Assembly: GCA_027924585.1 (NCBI GenBank)
Contig: BSBM01002064.1
Coordinates: forward strand, 1 to 64,000
Direction of reading: 5' to 3'
Origin: Larix kaempferi
Lineage: Eukaryota; Streptophyta; Pinopsida; Pinales; Pinaceae
DNA: 64,000 bases
The notes under the pieces were generated by a model, which was not told where the DNA came from, searched no databases, and worked only from the letters and a program-made list of their open reading frames with translations. Position 1 is the stretch's first letter. The number at the start of each line of letters is the position of its first letter. Both the position numbers and the translations under genes were made by a program. Below are positions 1 through 12,269 of the stretch, piece by piece.

Positions 1-1009
1 CTCCCTCCCTCCCTCTCCCTCCCTTCACTATATCTCCCTCCCCTCCCCCTTACACTCATCCCTCCTCTCCCTCTCCTCCCCCTTACACACCTCCCTCCAT
101 ATACCCCTACCCCTCCCCCTCCTTCTCCCTCTCCCATTCCCTCTCTATCTCTCTCTCTCCATCCTCCCCCCCTCCCTATTCACCTCCCCCCCCTACCTGT
201 CCCCCTCCCTCTCCCTCTCTCTTTCTGACCCTCTCCCCTTCCCTCTCTATCCCTCCCTCTCCATCCTCCCCCCTCCCTAGCTATTCTCCCTCCCTACCCC
301 CTAACCCCCCTTCACCCCCTCCCCCACTTCCCCTTCCCTCTACCCCCTTCTCTCCTCCTCTCCCTCTTGTTCCCTCCCCCTCCCACTACACCTCCCACAA
401 CACCTCCCTCTCCCTCCCTCCCACCCTTCCTATACCTCCCCCTTCCCCCCCATCCCTTACTTCCCCTCCATCTCTCTCACTCCCCCCTTTCCCCCTACCC
501 CTCCCCCTTCCCCACTCCCCACCCCCTCTCCCCTCACTCACTCCACCCTCTCCCCCTCCTACTTCCCCCTCCTCCATTCCTCCCTCTCCCTCCCTTCCCC
601 AAGCTTCCCACCCTCCAACCTTGCTCCCTCATCCCCCCTCCTCTCCCTCCCTCTCTCTTTCTTCTCCTTGCCCTCTCCCTCCTCTCCCTCCCTCTCTCTC
701 TCCCCCACACCCTCTCCCTCTCCCCCTCTCCCTCCCTCCATCCCTCACTCCCCCCTCACCCCCCTCACTCCCCCTCTCCCCCTCCCCCCCTCCCTCTCTC
801 TATCTCCCTCTCCCTCGCTACCCCGGCTCCCCCTCTCTCCTACTCACTCTCTTCCTTCCTCCCTCTCTCTATATACCTCTCCCCCTCCCTTGCCACCCCA
901 TCTCACCCTCTCCCCCCTATCTCCGGCTCACCCTATCGCTCCCTCCACCTCTCACTCCACTTCCCTCTCCCTCCCTCCCCTATCCCCCCTTGCTCCCCAT
1001 CCCTACAAT

Positions 1010-1132
1010 ATTTTTTTTCTATGTAGAGGGATCTTGTGTATAGGTAGTGGAATTTTCTATGATCATTTACTCACCCTCATACTGAATCATGAATATGACA
1101 TATTTTGTTGGTCTAAGAGATTACCTTCCTAA
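1010..1132 (-). mobile_element. Fossil fragment of Ty3/gypsy pol inside the C/T tract
   Basis: This is the only complex sequence inside the C/T tract. Its reverse complement aligns by eye with 7500-7640 of the gypsy element in this window, the stretch just upstream of reverse transcriptase. Shared words include CTATGTAGAGGGATC, ACTCACCCTCA and GAGATTACCTTCCT, in the same order and at similar spacing. It therefore lies antisense to the gypsy pol below. It is full of stops and is only a remnant. What is unknown is whether the C/T tract grew within an old element or the fragment was captured. Confidence 0.8.
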
Positions 1133-1435
1133 TTTCCCATTCTCTATCCACCTCCCCCTCCCCCCTCTCACACTCTCCCCTACTCTCCCTCCCTCTCTCT
1201 CTCCCCCCATCACCCTACACCTCTCCCTTGCCCTCTATCCCCTATTCTCTCCTCCTCCCTCATCCCCCTCCCCACCTTCCCCTCCCCCCCTCTCTCTCTC
1301 CCCCTCTCTCCCTCCCTCCCCCCCACCCCAATTCTCTCTCTCTCTCTCTCTCTCTCTCCCTCTCTCTCTCCCCCTTCCTCACTCCCACCTCTCAACCACT
1401 CCCTCCCCCTCTCCCTCCCCCTCCCACTCCCTCCC

Positions 1436-1641
1436 CCAAGATACCCCCCTCCCTCCCACCTCTCCCGCTCCCCTCATCCTCCCACTCCCCCCCTCCCTCG
1501 CTCCCCCATCTCCCCCTACCCCTCTTCCCCTCCCTCCCCTAAGATACCCCCCTCCCTCACACCTCTCCCGCTCCCCCCATCCTCTGACTCCCCCCCTCCC
1601 TCGCTCCCCCATCTCCCCCTACCCCTCTTCCCCTCCCTCCC
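1436..1641. repeat. 103 bp tandem duplication within the C/T tract
   Basis: Two copies begin at AAGATACCCCCC (1438 and 1541) and share the rest of the unit, including CACCTCTCCCGCTCC and CGCTCCCCCATC, with only a few differences. This shows the tract has grown partly by duplication of about 100 bp units. Confidence 0.85.
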
Positions 1642-3180
1642 TCTCCCCTCTCTCCCTCCCTCACAATTATCCCCTTCTACCCCTCTCCCCTCTCCCCCTC
1701 CCTCCCCCCCTCCCTGCTCCCACTCTCCCCCCTCCCCCATCCCCCTTCTTCCCCCCCTCTCTTTTCCTCTCTCTCTCTCCCAACCTCTCTCTTGCTTGAC
1801 CTCCTCGCTACCTCCCCTTTATCACCTGCTCACTCTCCTTCTCCCTCTTGTTCCATCTCCCCTCCGCTCTCCCACTCTTGCTCTCCCACTCTCGCTCTCA
1901 CTCCCCCATCATCCTTCCCTCCATCCCTCTAAATCCCTCCCACTCTCCCTCCCCTTTCCTCCCACACTACACCTACCCTTACCTTGCACCCCCTTCACCC
2001 CCTCTCCCACCTCTCTCCCCATAACTCCCCTCCCCCCTCCCTCACTTCACCCTCCACACTCTCCCTGCACCCCCTTCCCCATCCCTCACTCCCTCTCTCC
2101 CCTTCTCCCTCCCCCCTCCCCCTCTCCCCTCCCTACCTCTCTCTCTATCCCTCTTCTTCAGCCATACTCTCTCCACGTCCCCTTCCCTCCCCACTCCCCT
2201 CCCTCTCTCTCCTCCTCTAGCCCTCCCTCTCCCCTTCCCTCCCCATATCTCTCCATTCCTCCCTCTCTCTCCATACCCCCTCCCTCCCTCCCCTACCTCC
2301 CTCCTCCCTCTCTCCCTCATCCCTCTCTCTCCCTCCTCCCTTCCTTCCTCCCTCTCCCCCCTCCTTCTCTCGCTCTCCCTCTATCCATATCCCTTCTCCC
2401 TCCTCTCTCCACTTACCCCTATATCCACCTCCCCCACCCCCTCTCTCGCCCTCCACCCCTACCCCCCTCGTCTCTCTCCATTCATCCCTCCCCCTCCCTC
2501 TCCCCCTTCCCCTTCCCCCTCTCCCCCACCTCCCTCATGCTCCTTATATCACTCTCCCTCCCCACCTTTCATCCCCCCCTCCCCCTTCCCTCTCCATCCC
2601 TCCCTCTCTGTCCCTACCCTCCTCCTCCCACTACATCTCCCTCCCTCCCCTTCCACTCCCTCCCTATGTCTCTACCCCTCCCTCTCCCCATCTCCCTCCC
2701 CAATTCCCTCTCCCTCCTCTCCCTCCCTCTCTCTCCCTCCCTCCTCCCTCCCCCACTCCCCTTCCCTATCTATCCCTCCTCTCACTCCCTTATCCCTCCC
2801 TTTGTATCTCCCCCTCCTCCCTTTCCCCTCTCCCTCCCCCTCCATCCCCTATCCTCACCCTTCTCCCTTGCTCCCCCCTCTCCCCCGCCTCCCTCCCTCC
2901 CTCTGCCTATCTCCCTCTACCTTTCCCCCCCTCCTCCCTCTCTCTCTACCCCTCACTGTCATGCTTGGCCCCTCCCCCTCCTCCCCCCTCACCCTCCCTC
3001 CCAACCTTTAGGCCTCGCTCCCCTATCACCCCCTCCCCTCTTCCCCCTCTCCCATTCGCTCTCTTCCTAAACCGCCAACCACCCTTCACCATATTCTCTC
3101 TCCCTCTCCACCTCTCTCCCTCTCCCCCTCCCCTTCGCCCTCTTTCTCCCTCCCCCTCCATTCCCCCTCTCTCTCAATAC

Positions 3181-3726
3181 GTCATTATTTAAACCAATAA
3201 ACATATAATTCAAACAAATTAACAAATTAAATAACTACATCTCATAAACATAAATAAAATTCCATTCTATATCATATCATTTTGAATGCATACAAAAATC
3301 CACATTTACATCTTTAAATATAATTTTTTTATATTAATTTCATTTTAAAATAAAGACTAAAAAATAAAAACATAAAATATAGTGTTAGTGTTTTTTTAAA
3401 TATGTAATGCATAAATGATATGATTAAATAAGCTTTTATGTACATAAATTCTTCAATGTTCCATGCATATGTCTAATGTGTAAGATATATAATTAAATTA
3501 ATTTTATGTGAATATAAAATATTTAATAATTTATGTACATATATAATTCATAAAATATATAATTAAATCAATTTTAATATATAGAAAGTGTCTATTTTAT
3601 GTGTAAGAATACTTTTAAATTTAGAAATGTAAAAATGGACAAGTGAGTGGGAAAGTGTATTCTTCTTTTAAAACATATATGAAGAAAGGAGTAGGTTACA
3701 CTACTCTATAGGGAGCATTTGGATAG
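3181..3726. other. AT-rich non-coding sequence
   Basis: Strongly A/T-rich sequence directly right of the C/T tract. I see no coding potential, terminal repeats or RNA gene. Confidence 0.6.
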
Positions 3727-4273
3727 GGTTTTATCTCTTTTTCCTAAACCATTAATTTTATTTACACTTCTTTCTTAGTTGAATATATAAAAGAAAGAGA
3801 TTAAAAACATAGTTACATTATGTGTATTTTAAATAGTATATAATTGGAAATAGGTTCAACTACAATACTAGATACAAACATTAAAATTAATAAAACTTTA
3901 TATATTAAATTAAATCAAATAAATTTAAAATATTAAAGAAAAAACATTACATCAAAGAAGTTCTTTTTATAACAGAATCACAATAATATATATATTTATG
4001 GTTTTATCTCTTTTTCCTAAACAATTAATTTTATTTACACTTCTTTCTTAGTTGAATATATAAAAGAAAGAGATTAAAAACATAGTTACATTATGTGTAT
4101 TTTAAATAGTATATAATTGGAAATAGGTTCAACTACAATACTAGATACAAACATTAAAATTAATAAAACTTTATATATTAAATTAAATCAAATAAATTTA
4201 AAATATTAAAGAAAAAACATTACATCAAAGAAGTTCTTTTTTATGACAGAATCACAATAATATATATATTTAT
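3727..4273. repeat. 273 bp tandem duplication, two near-identical copies
   Basis: The unit beginning GGTTTTATCTC starts at 3727 and again at 4000. The copies run in parallel to the shared end near CAATAATATATATATTTAT. Only about three differences are visible by eye, so the duplication is young compared with the surrounding decay. No coding content. Confidence 0.92.
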
Positions 4274-6124
4274 ATAACCAATTTTATATTAAAAAAAAAT
4301 AAAATTCAATTTTTTTAAATATATAATATGAAAAAAAACCATAAAAATCTAGGGAACAGTTAATATTAATAAACAATAATACTAGATGAGAATAAAATTT
4401 TAATTGAAAAAATTTATGAAAATATAAATTTTTTTATGAAAAGAGTATACTATGTTGTATACCAAAACCATAAACCAACTTCTTCTCTGTCATGTCCCAA
4501 ATTTGGAATTGGGTCACAATGGCCTAATCACTTTGGCCATATTCATTAGAGTTTGTAAAATTGATGTTAAGGGTCAAATAATTGCCAAGGAGGAAAATTA
4601 CTAGTTTCCTAGGTTTGGGGTGGAAGCTTTGGGATTTGGAATAAGGGGGATAATAAATGATGTTTGAACATTAGAATGGAATAAATATTTAATAAAGGAT
4701 CTAAATAAATATATGCAAGTGAAAATCAAAGTGGCATTTGATCATGAAGACACATGGAGGAAGTGGGACCCACATATGGATAGATTTCCCCTCTACACTT
4801 GGCATCATTCTCTCACCAATTCAAATTCAAGGTGAATGGTAACATACTTGGGGGATTCCAAAAGGTATTATTCATGGCATGACTCATCCAAGGTCGAAAT
4901 ATAGAGGAAGAGTAACTCCATGGAAGAGAAAGAGGCAATTTGGAGCTAGTGAGACACTTGGGCTAGATTCCCTAGCTCTATGACAACAATGATGAAGATG
5001 CTATGACACCTATGACACAAATCAGACCTGAAGGCTGAAATATGACATATATGACATGTCAGGGCTGAAAATAGACTCCAAGAGGGCGCTCAAGGGTGTT
5101 AGGGCAGCTAAGATGCTTCCACATGTGATTTGGTGGAAGTGGGAGACTAGGAATTGTTGTACAAGTGGCATTCTTTGGAATATCTTCCCAACTTGAGTTG
5201 GCATGAGTCTCTTGGAAGGAATTCGACCCATGGAGGACATTAGAACTTTATAAATGTCAATAACAAAGAATAAAACCAACTTTTGATTATTTGTAGAATT
5301 TTCAATTGCATTTGTGAAGAGGGAGAGCTAGTGGATGAATAGTTTCTTGCCTTAACCAATTTCGAGGGTGAAAGATTCCCATCCAAGTTGGAAATTGGAA
5401 AGGCCATTCAAAACTTTCATTTGGAGATTTGATGGAGTCTTTATTTGCAGGTGTAAGCTACAGGGTAGCTCATGGTTTCTTCTATTGCAGCTCACTCCTT
5501 CAACCATTTCTAGTTTTGATGGCATATTCTTGATCCTTGAGGGAGGGCATTTTTGGTGAGCTATTGTACTCTTTGGGGGATCTTATAATGCCCCATTTAT
5601 TTTGTAATATGAATTAAATACTCTTTTCTTATTCTCTAGAAATTTTCAGGTTGAAATTCCAAGTAGAAATGTATGAATCTCAATTTTAATGAAAGGACAA
5701 TGTCATTTCCCCACTACCTTGTTGTGAATCAATGTAATGCTAATGATTTCGAATGAATGGATGATTCTCTGATGCATTTGTGATTAATGGACTACCATGG
5801 ATGTATTTTACAAGTTTCATGTGATTTACTTGAGCATTTGAAGTATTTTTACTCAATTTAATTGCATTGGGAGAAGAAATAGTGCCATTTCCCCAAGGGT
5901 CGAATTGGTGATTTTGGCAGTTGAATGGGAGACGGTTGGAACAGATATAATAATAAATTAATGGTGCACATGAGACCTTAATAACATCCTTAATACATTC
6001 CCTACCTCTGTTCAGAAATTTGAGTGGGTTTGGAGGCATTTGGGAAGTCATTTTCAGTACTTACCCCAGGGGGATTTGAACCCCAAATTACTAGTAACAT
6101 TGCATACTTGGTCCATAATCTTAA
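4274..6124. other. Non-coding intergenic sequence, possible old LTR
   Basis: No open frame here resembles a known protein. The stretch from about 4490 (TGTCCCAAATTTGG) is moderately GC-balanced and could be an eroded LTR or leader, but I found no partner copy in the window. Confidence 0.45.
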
Positions 6125-6475
6125 GAGAATTTGCAGAGGTCTTTTGGTGGCCATATGTCATCCTTGAACATCATATTCAAGTCCTAATATCATTCACACA
6201 CCTTCCTTTAATATTTGAAGGCATTTGGAGTCAATTTGGGACCTAGAGACCAATACTAGTCAAACCTAGAGACCAATACTAGTCAAAGGGAAATCACTAT
6301 TAAAGTTACCTACATTGACCAAAATTGAAAGAGGATTTGCAGAAGTATTTTAAAGGTCCAAAGGAATCCCTGAAGCACATATTTATGTTCTAATATCATT
6401 CATATACCTTCTCATAAGATTTAGGATCATTTGGGGCGAATTTGGGACCTAGAGATCAAAACTAGTCAAAGGTCT
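6125..6475. repeat. Diverged tandem duplication of about 200 bp
   Basis: Two related copies (roughly 6125-6285 and 6330-6475) share the order GAGAATTTGCAGA or GAGGATTTGCAGA, CTAATATCATTCA, and TTTGGGACCTAGAGA followed by ACTAGTCAAA. A 23 bp unit containing ACCTAGAGACCAATACTAG is itself duplicated at 6240-6287. Confidence 0.75.
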
Positions 6476-7414
6476 AACTAGGGGAAAAAGTGAAAATTGC
6501 CATTTTAATAAAATTCCTAACAAGGGACATTACAACAAGATTATTTGAGTGTTTTCGAACCTTTGATTGGTGGTGAGTGATAAAAAAATATGATTGATTT
6601 TCAAAAGGATTACAATAAAGAAACCCATTTCCTACTGGAGATTTGGTGTGGTTATCCCAATTACTCTGTCATAACAAACTTACTATATTGTCCGCACCCA
6701 AAATGATAGCGTAAAACTAGACATCCTGTAGAACTTTGCAGAATATTCTTATGGTATAAATAGTGTCAATCTTAATTTAAAATTGGAATTGTTATATCTC
6801 TTCGATTTGACTCTTATCATTGAAAATAGAATTGATTATTTAGTTACTGCCCGAAATAAATGCGAGAATTGTCACAAAAATGACAGAAATAAATCTAAGG
6901 AAGAATGTTCAGTACCAATAGTCATTCCGCTCCACACAAATCGGAATGTATTAAATTAATGTGACAGAGGGTGAATTATCCCTCTAAATTACTTGTGAAG
7001 ATATAAACTAAAAGTTGCGATCGCTAGGATATCGAAATATGGAATAAAGAAAAATGACAATGCCATTAAAGCCCAATTTCTCGTGTCTATCATCCTCATC
7101 GATGAGGGGCGATTCGAGGAATTTAGGGAAAACTTACTGAATATGGGAGGCGATCCGAGGATCCCACTCAAATTTTGGTATAAATTGGGGGTGAGTAGAG
7201 GATTTCAATTTCAGGGGAATTTTGGAGGACAAATTTTATTTTTTTGGGTTTCTTTCATAAATATAATACTGCTATTTCATTTTTATACATTATTTTATTC
7301 ATGATTTGTGGAAAATTTTAATATTTTATAAAGAAACCATTTAATATACAAAATTCGCCCATGAAAAATTCTAAACCCTTTTAATTTCACCCTTGGGCTA
7401 TATTTCACCCTTAA
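6476..7414. other. Non-coding sequence before the gypsy element
   Basis: Nothing recognisable. A short open stretch near 7083-7304 matches no family I know. Confidence 0.5.
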
Positions 7415-7418
7415 AATC

Positions 7419-8980
7419 ATCCCTAATTGTTACTTTGGGAAGGAAACTCTACATGATACCAAAGACAATTCCAACCACTATAGTGTCTCTCATTACAACT
7501 AAGTAGTGAAGGAAGGTAATCTCCCAAATAGGGAAATTTTTCCTCTTCATGAGGAATTGTGAGGGTGAGTTGAAGATCACAACAACTTCCACTTCCTCTA
7601 CGTTGGATCCCTCTACATAGCAGAAATAGGTGGACAAGATCGTGGAAGCATGCATAAACATATTCACCACACTTGTCGGGGTGCCAGTACGTTGCCAGGT
7701 CAAGCATTCCATTGATTTGATACCTAAGGTGCCTATACCTAACGAGTCGGTATATAGCCATTCCCTCATGGAAAATGAAGAAATCAAATGCTATATTCAG
7801 GAATTAATCTAGAAAGGGAATATTCGACCTAGCTCCTCACCTTATTGGAGTCCAATTATGTTGGTACAGAAGAAAGATGGTACATAGAGAATCTACATTG
7901 ATTACAGAGCTCCAAACAAAATAAAAGTATAGAATTGCTATCCCATTCCCTAGATTGATCACCTTATTGACCAGATCAAGGGTGCCAAATATTTAAGTAA
8001 GATTGATCTTAAGTCTGTCTATCATCAGGTGCCAATGGAGCAAACTGATGTTTGGAAGACTCCCTTCAAATCTCGGGAATGCCTTTTTGAGTGGTTGGTC
8101 ATGTGCCTTTCGGCTTGACTAATGATCCAACAAATTTCATGAGGATGATGGATGATATTCTCTATCCATTCACCAATACTTTTGTTGTAATATATCTAGA
8201 TGATATCCTCATCTACACCAAAATGTTGGAAGAACATTTGTAGCATATCCATCGGGCCCAGAACACCTTATGATGGCACAAGTTATATGCCAATATAGAG
8301 AAGTGCTCATTTGGTATGGAGAGGATTTAGTATCTAAGATATATATTGGATGAATATGGTGTGCATGTGTATCTGGCCAAGATCTAATCCATTTATGACA
8401 GGACGACCCCTAAAAATCTCACAGAGCTTTGTAGCTTCCCAAGCCTTGACAACTTCTATTGTAGGTTTGCATTTGGTTTCTCTAACATTTCTTGGGCCCT
8501 TACCCAAGTGAAAAAAGGTGTGTCTAAGGTAAATTTTGTTTGTTACAAGTCACAATAGCAAGCATTTGAGGAACTGAAGTAGAACTTATGTTTAGTGTCC
8601 ATACCTACCTTAGAAAATTTGCAACAACCCTTTCAAATTGATACAAATGATTTGGACTATGCTATTGGTCCATTCCTCAGTCAGCATGGCCATCCAATGG
8701 TGTATCACACTGAGACACTTTCTTATGCATTATGAAAGCACCCCGCCTCTGTGAAATGTACTCTAATGTCTAAGCTTGTCACCAATAAAAGAATTACATC
8801 CTAGGAAAAGAGATGGTCATAAAAAACTGATGATAAGCCCCTACATTTCATGCAAACACAAGGAAAGTTACAGAATGACCGTCACCAAAAGTGGTCCACA
8901 TACTTGCAGTAATTCCACCTGAACATTAAATATATGAAGGGAAGCACCAATCGAGAAATTGATTTCCTTAGTCGACCTCC
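7419..8980 (+). pseudogene. Gypsy reverse transcriptase and RNase H, decayed
   Basis: The linker, RT and RNase H of a gypsy polyprotein would copy element RNA into DNA. Visible landmarks in order: VTLGRKLY near 7425, VKHSIDLIP near 7700, the KKDGT motif near 7875 (followed by a stop), YPIP, KIDLKSVYHQVP near 8000, ECLFEWLV near 8080 after a frameshift, and the catalytic box read here as YLDDILIYT near 8190. RNase H-type sequence continues with PFQIDTNDLDYAIG near 8630. Dozens of stops and at least one frameshift interrupt the frame, so no protein can be made. Integrase follows directly, as in Ty3/gypsy and unlike Ty1/copia. An LTR and integrase argue against a plant pararetrovirus. Confidence 0.88.
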
Positions 8981-8999
8981 ACTAGAAGCATTGACCACA

Positions 9000-10450
9000 G
9001 TTCTCAACTCTTATGGCCACGATATCTCCTGTTGCTGACCTCAAATATATGACAGTGATCCCAAATTTTCTCCCACCTATATTATCAAGCATTATGTGCA
9101 GAAACACTAGTGGTATACTTTCATCTCCAGGAAGGATTACTATGCGACCTGGGCCATCTATGTGTTCCTTTAAGCGAGCATGTGAAGCTAATTTGGGAAG
9201 CACATTACGGTCAGGTGGCAAGTCACTTTGGAATTGAAAAGACAGTGGCAATGTTGCAGAATTATTTTTATTGGCCCAAGCTACAACAAGATGTCGGAAG
9301 ATACATCAGATCATGCACAACTTGCGCCATCAAGAAATATACCATAAAGAAGCAGGCGTTGTACACCCCTCTGCCTACTCTCGATGGGATGTGGGAATCC
9401 ATCTCCATGGATTACATGTCATAAATACCTTCAACCAAGCATGGTAATGACTGTGTGTTTATGGTCATGGATCGCTTCTCTAAGATGGCCATGATGACAA
9501 CTTGTAAGAAGAGCATATCCACTGAAGCCACTGCTAAGCTCTTCTTTGAGCACATTTGGGTTCATTTCGAGCTTACCCAAACTATCATTTCATATTGGGA
9601 TAGTAGGTTTCTAAGCACCTTCTAGTCCATCCTATTTTCATTGATGGATACCAAGCTCGCTAAATTGACTACCTTCCACCCTAAGATCGATGGAAAAACA
9701 AATTAAGTCAACTGGATGATTGTGGATATTATAAGAATGTATGATTATAAACATCCCCACACATGGGATGAGAGTATTTCATATGTTTATCATGGCTATA
9801 ATAGAGCCCTTCATAGCTCTACCATCCATAACCCTTTTCAGGTGTTCCTATGGTTCATACCATTGGCCCCAATTGATGTAGCTTTTCCCATTGTATCCAC
9901 ACAATAGGAATATTCCCATGCTTAGAATGAGACTGATAACACCACTAGATTTATTGAATGAATCCAACACATCTTCCAATAGGTCCATGACATTTTGGAA
10001 ACAACCAATACCAAGTACAAGAAGGGACATTACTAGCATCGGATTTCACACAAGTTCTAGGTGGGTGATAAGGTTTGGTTTCCGTTGCAGAAGGAGAGGC
10101 TCACCAAACCTCATCAAGAGATTCATCCACTTTGATATGGGCCATACACAATCACCAAGGAATTTGTCAAGAATTCCTTTGAATTAAGCATTCCTCAATT
10201 CCATGGCCTTCACCCAGTATTTAATGTCGAGCTCCTTTGCCCATATTTTCCACCATTGCTAGACACATCGAAGGTGGCATAGAATTTGACACATATAGAG
10301 CTTAAACATGATTGCATGGAACATGAAACCATTGATTGGATCATGGAAAAATAGGTTAAGGGAAATAGCTAGAAGAAGATCCAACTATAATGGGTTTTCA
10401 AAGTAGGGAAACTACTCCACCAAGGCAAGTGGCTCACCGAGACTCAAGTT
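9000..10450 (+). pseudogene. Gypsy integrase, decayed
   Basis: The integrase that would insert the DNA copy. The zinc-binding region is readable at about 9175-9350, with HYGQVASHFG, YFYWPKLQQD and CTTCAIKK. The core shows VMDRFSKM (first Asp) near 9465 and SYWDSRF (second Asp, family DRDSRF) near 9595. The third acidic residue falls where TN*VNWMIV is read near 9705, a stop in place of the catalytic Glu. Later landmarks are HSSTIHNPFQV near 9815 and HPVFNVELLCPYFPP near 10215. No chromodomain was recognised after it. The frame is broken many times. The polypurine tract follows at 10509, supporting this as the true 3' end of pol. Confidence 0.85.
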
Positions 10451-10508
10451 TAACAAAATTTTTCCCATTTGATGGGGGCACTCAACTCAATGGATACCAT
10501 TTCTTCCT

Positions 10509-10520
10509 AAGGGGGGAGGA
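10509..10520 (+). other. Polypurine tract of the gypsy element
   Basis: AAGGGGGGAGGA lies immediately before the LTR start (TG at 10522) and downstream of the integrase tail, the expected site for plus-strand priming. Confidence 0.8.
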
Positions 10521-10521
10521 C

Positions 10522-11130
10522 TGATCCATATGGATATCAGTGGCCACCCATCTATTCCACTAGATCAAAACAATTTTCCATTTTGGCATTTTTATAGTAG
10601 TTTTTCTATGGTTTTTTGGGTCCTAAACGTTTGGGGCTATTTTGAGGCCCTAAACGATTTTTTTGGGATCACAATGGCACAAATGATAGCCATTGGATCT
10701 ATTTAGTCCTGATCCACTATTTTACTCCTTTTCTAGATCTTTCCAAAGGTCTACCGAGCACCTCAAATGGAGATAGTATGCAAAAGTTATGACCCTAGGA
10801 AGTTGACTATTCAACTAGCCACCTTGAGGCCACAAAATTTATGCCAGTTCATCTCCTAGGGTTAGGTATTTTTATGTTTATAGTTTACCCTCATGCTTAT
10901 GATAAATATTCCATTTTCACCTCTTGTTGTATTCATCTTGTCATGAATGAGCATATTCATCACATCTCTTCTCAGAGATAAGCTACCACCATTCTAGCTA
11001 CTTCATTTTATAGTCTGTTCTATTTCCACCATTTAATAGAATTTGTGTTTATTGTATCATTGTGTTTATTGCAATATATCTGTGTATGTTGTTCTATATA
11101 TGTTATTTAATCTCATTCTCACATAAATTT
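10522..11130 (+). repeat. Single LTR shared by pol (left) and gag (right)
   Basis: The left edge is set by the polypurine tract and the right edge by the primer site 8 bases further on, giving about 610 bp. It serves at once as 3' LTR for the pol on its left and 5' LTR for the gag on its right. No second copy of this LTR was noticed in the window. The exact right border is uncertain by several bases. Confidence 0.65.
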
Positions 11131-11137
11131 GGATCAG

Positions 11138-11149
11138 TGGTATTAGAGC
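11138..11149 (+). other. Primer binding site (initiator Met tRNA)
   Basis: TGGTATTAGAGC matches the plant initiator-methionine tRNA primer complement TGGTATCAGAGC at 11 of 12 positions and lies just after the LTR. Confidence 0.8.
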
Positions 11150-11267
11150 GGCCTGTTGTTGCGTTTTTCACCCCATGCATGTCCCCAACGAGGTTGGAAT
11201 ATAAATAGTTGGGTCTCAAACTAGTTCAACTTAAGAAAGACCTCCCCTGGCTACCCAAACTACCCCC

Positions 11268-12260
11268 ATGGATAAGGAACAAGTAGATGATGGATCAGTA
11301 TATCCTATAAGCATGTTTCTCGAGGAAGCCCTCACGCTATAGAGGAACGAGATGATGAATCATTTCACCCAAATCCTTCAACAGATGTCAATAGTATCAA
11401 AGGGATCATCAAGCATAAGCAGTCACTTCGGAGGAGCCACAGCCTTCAAGGTACAAGTTACCTTTTATATTCCTATATTTGAAGGTTAGATGTATGTTGA
11501 TGCCCTAGATAAATGGTTGAGTTTTCTAGAGGGATATTTCTTTGTCCATAATTTCTCTAATATGGAAAAGATCGTCTTTGCGCTCCTTAAGGTGGTGCTC
11601 CATATTAAAGATTCATCGGACACTTATTGTGAGAAAAATGCTACAGACGGGATGGATATTTTGGGGGGAAAGGACGCGTGGGAATATTTTGTGCAATCCC
11701 TCTAGAAGAAATGTTATCCCATTGGCACCTATAATGACAAATACACAAAATAGACCACCTTGCATTAGAAGAGGGACCAAATGGTGTCGAAGTACACTAA
11801 CATCTTCCATACCTTGCGCACAAATATCGGTATTAGGGAATTCAAGAAGCACTTGGTTTTGAAATATTGGAGCATCCTACATAGGTACATCTGAACCAAA
11901 TGGAGTTCTTGGACATCTTGTCATTAGGCATTGCTTATTGATATGTTGTCAAAATTGAGAAAACATTTAAGTAGAAGAATAAGCACGAGTTTGGGTCTGC
12001 AAATCCGTCGCAGAAGAAAGGCAAGGGAAATCATGGGCCATATAAGAAAGGATATATTAAGGACATCCAGCCTCAAGAAAACCACTCCAAATCAAAATAA
12101 AATAAGGGTAACAGGAAGACATAGAAGTACACTGGGAAATGGTGCGAGCTCCATAAGAGCCCCTGGTAATACACTAAGGAATGTCATTCAAAGCATTCAT
12201 TGGTGTCCGAGATCAAGGCTTCATAGTAAGATATTGGTTCTGACTCTGATGTCGAACACA
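11268..12260 (+). pseudogene. Gypsy gag, decayed
   Basis: The capsid/nucleocapsid protein of the element. An ATG at 11268 follows the primer site by about 120 bases, a normal leader length. Readable pieces include a gag-like stretch at 11490-11705 (DALDKWLSFLEGYF) and SKYTNIFHTLRTNIGI near 11795-11840. A nucleocapsid-like knuckle near 12143-12190 reads WCELHKSP and then a C-H pair. Several stops and frame changes separate these pieces. Position, order and the knuckle identify gag, although capsid sequences vary widely. Confidence 0.75.
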
Positions 12261-12269
12261 ATTTCCTAA

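Larger units (their letters stand above)
1..3180. repeat. 3.2 kb polypyrimidine (C/T) tract
   Basis: The plus strand is almost entirely C and T, built from irregular CCCTCC, CTCTCC and CCCCTC words, with few A and very few G. It stops abruptly near 3180, where AT-rich sequence begins. Every long open frame in it encodes only Pro, Leu and Ser (or Gly, Glu and Arg on the other strand), a by-product of composition rather than a gene. A (CT)n run lies near 1332-1370. Homopurine-homopyrimidine DNA of this kind can form triplex structures and is prone to length change and assembly error. The tract continues past the left edge of the window. Confidence 0.95.

Noticed and set aside
1-3180. Many long open frames (up to about 424 codons) on both strands
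   Set aside because: They consist only of Pro/Leu/Ser or Gly/Glu/Arg because the DNA is C/T-only. There are no domains, and the frames overlap one another in all phases.
7415-10510. Possible endogenous plant pararetrovirus because of a gypsy-like RT
   Set aside because: A readable integrase, a polypurine tract with an LTR and a retrotransposon-type gag are present, and no movement or viral coat protein is seen. It is a Ty3/gypsy retrotransposon.
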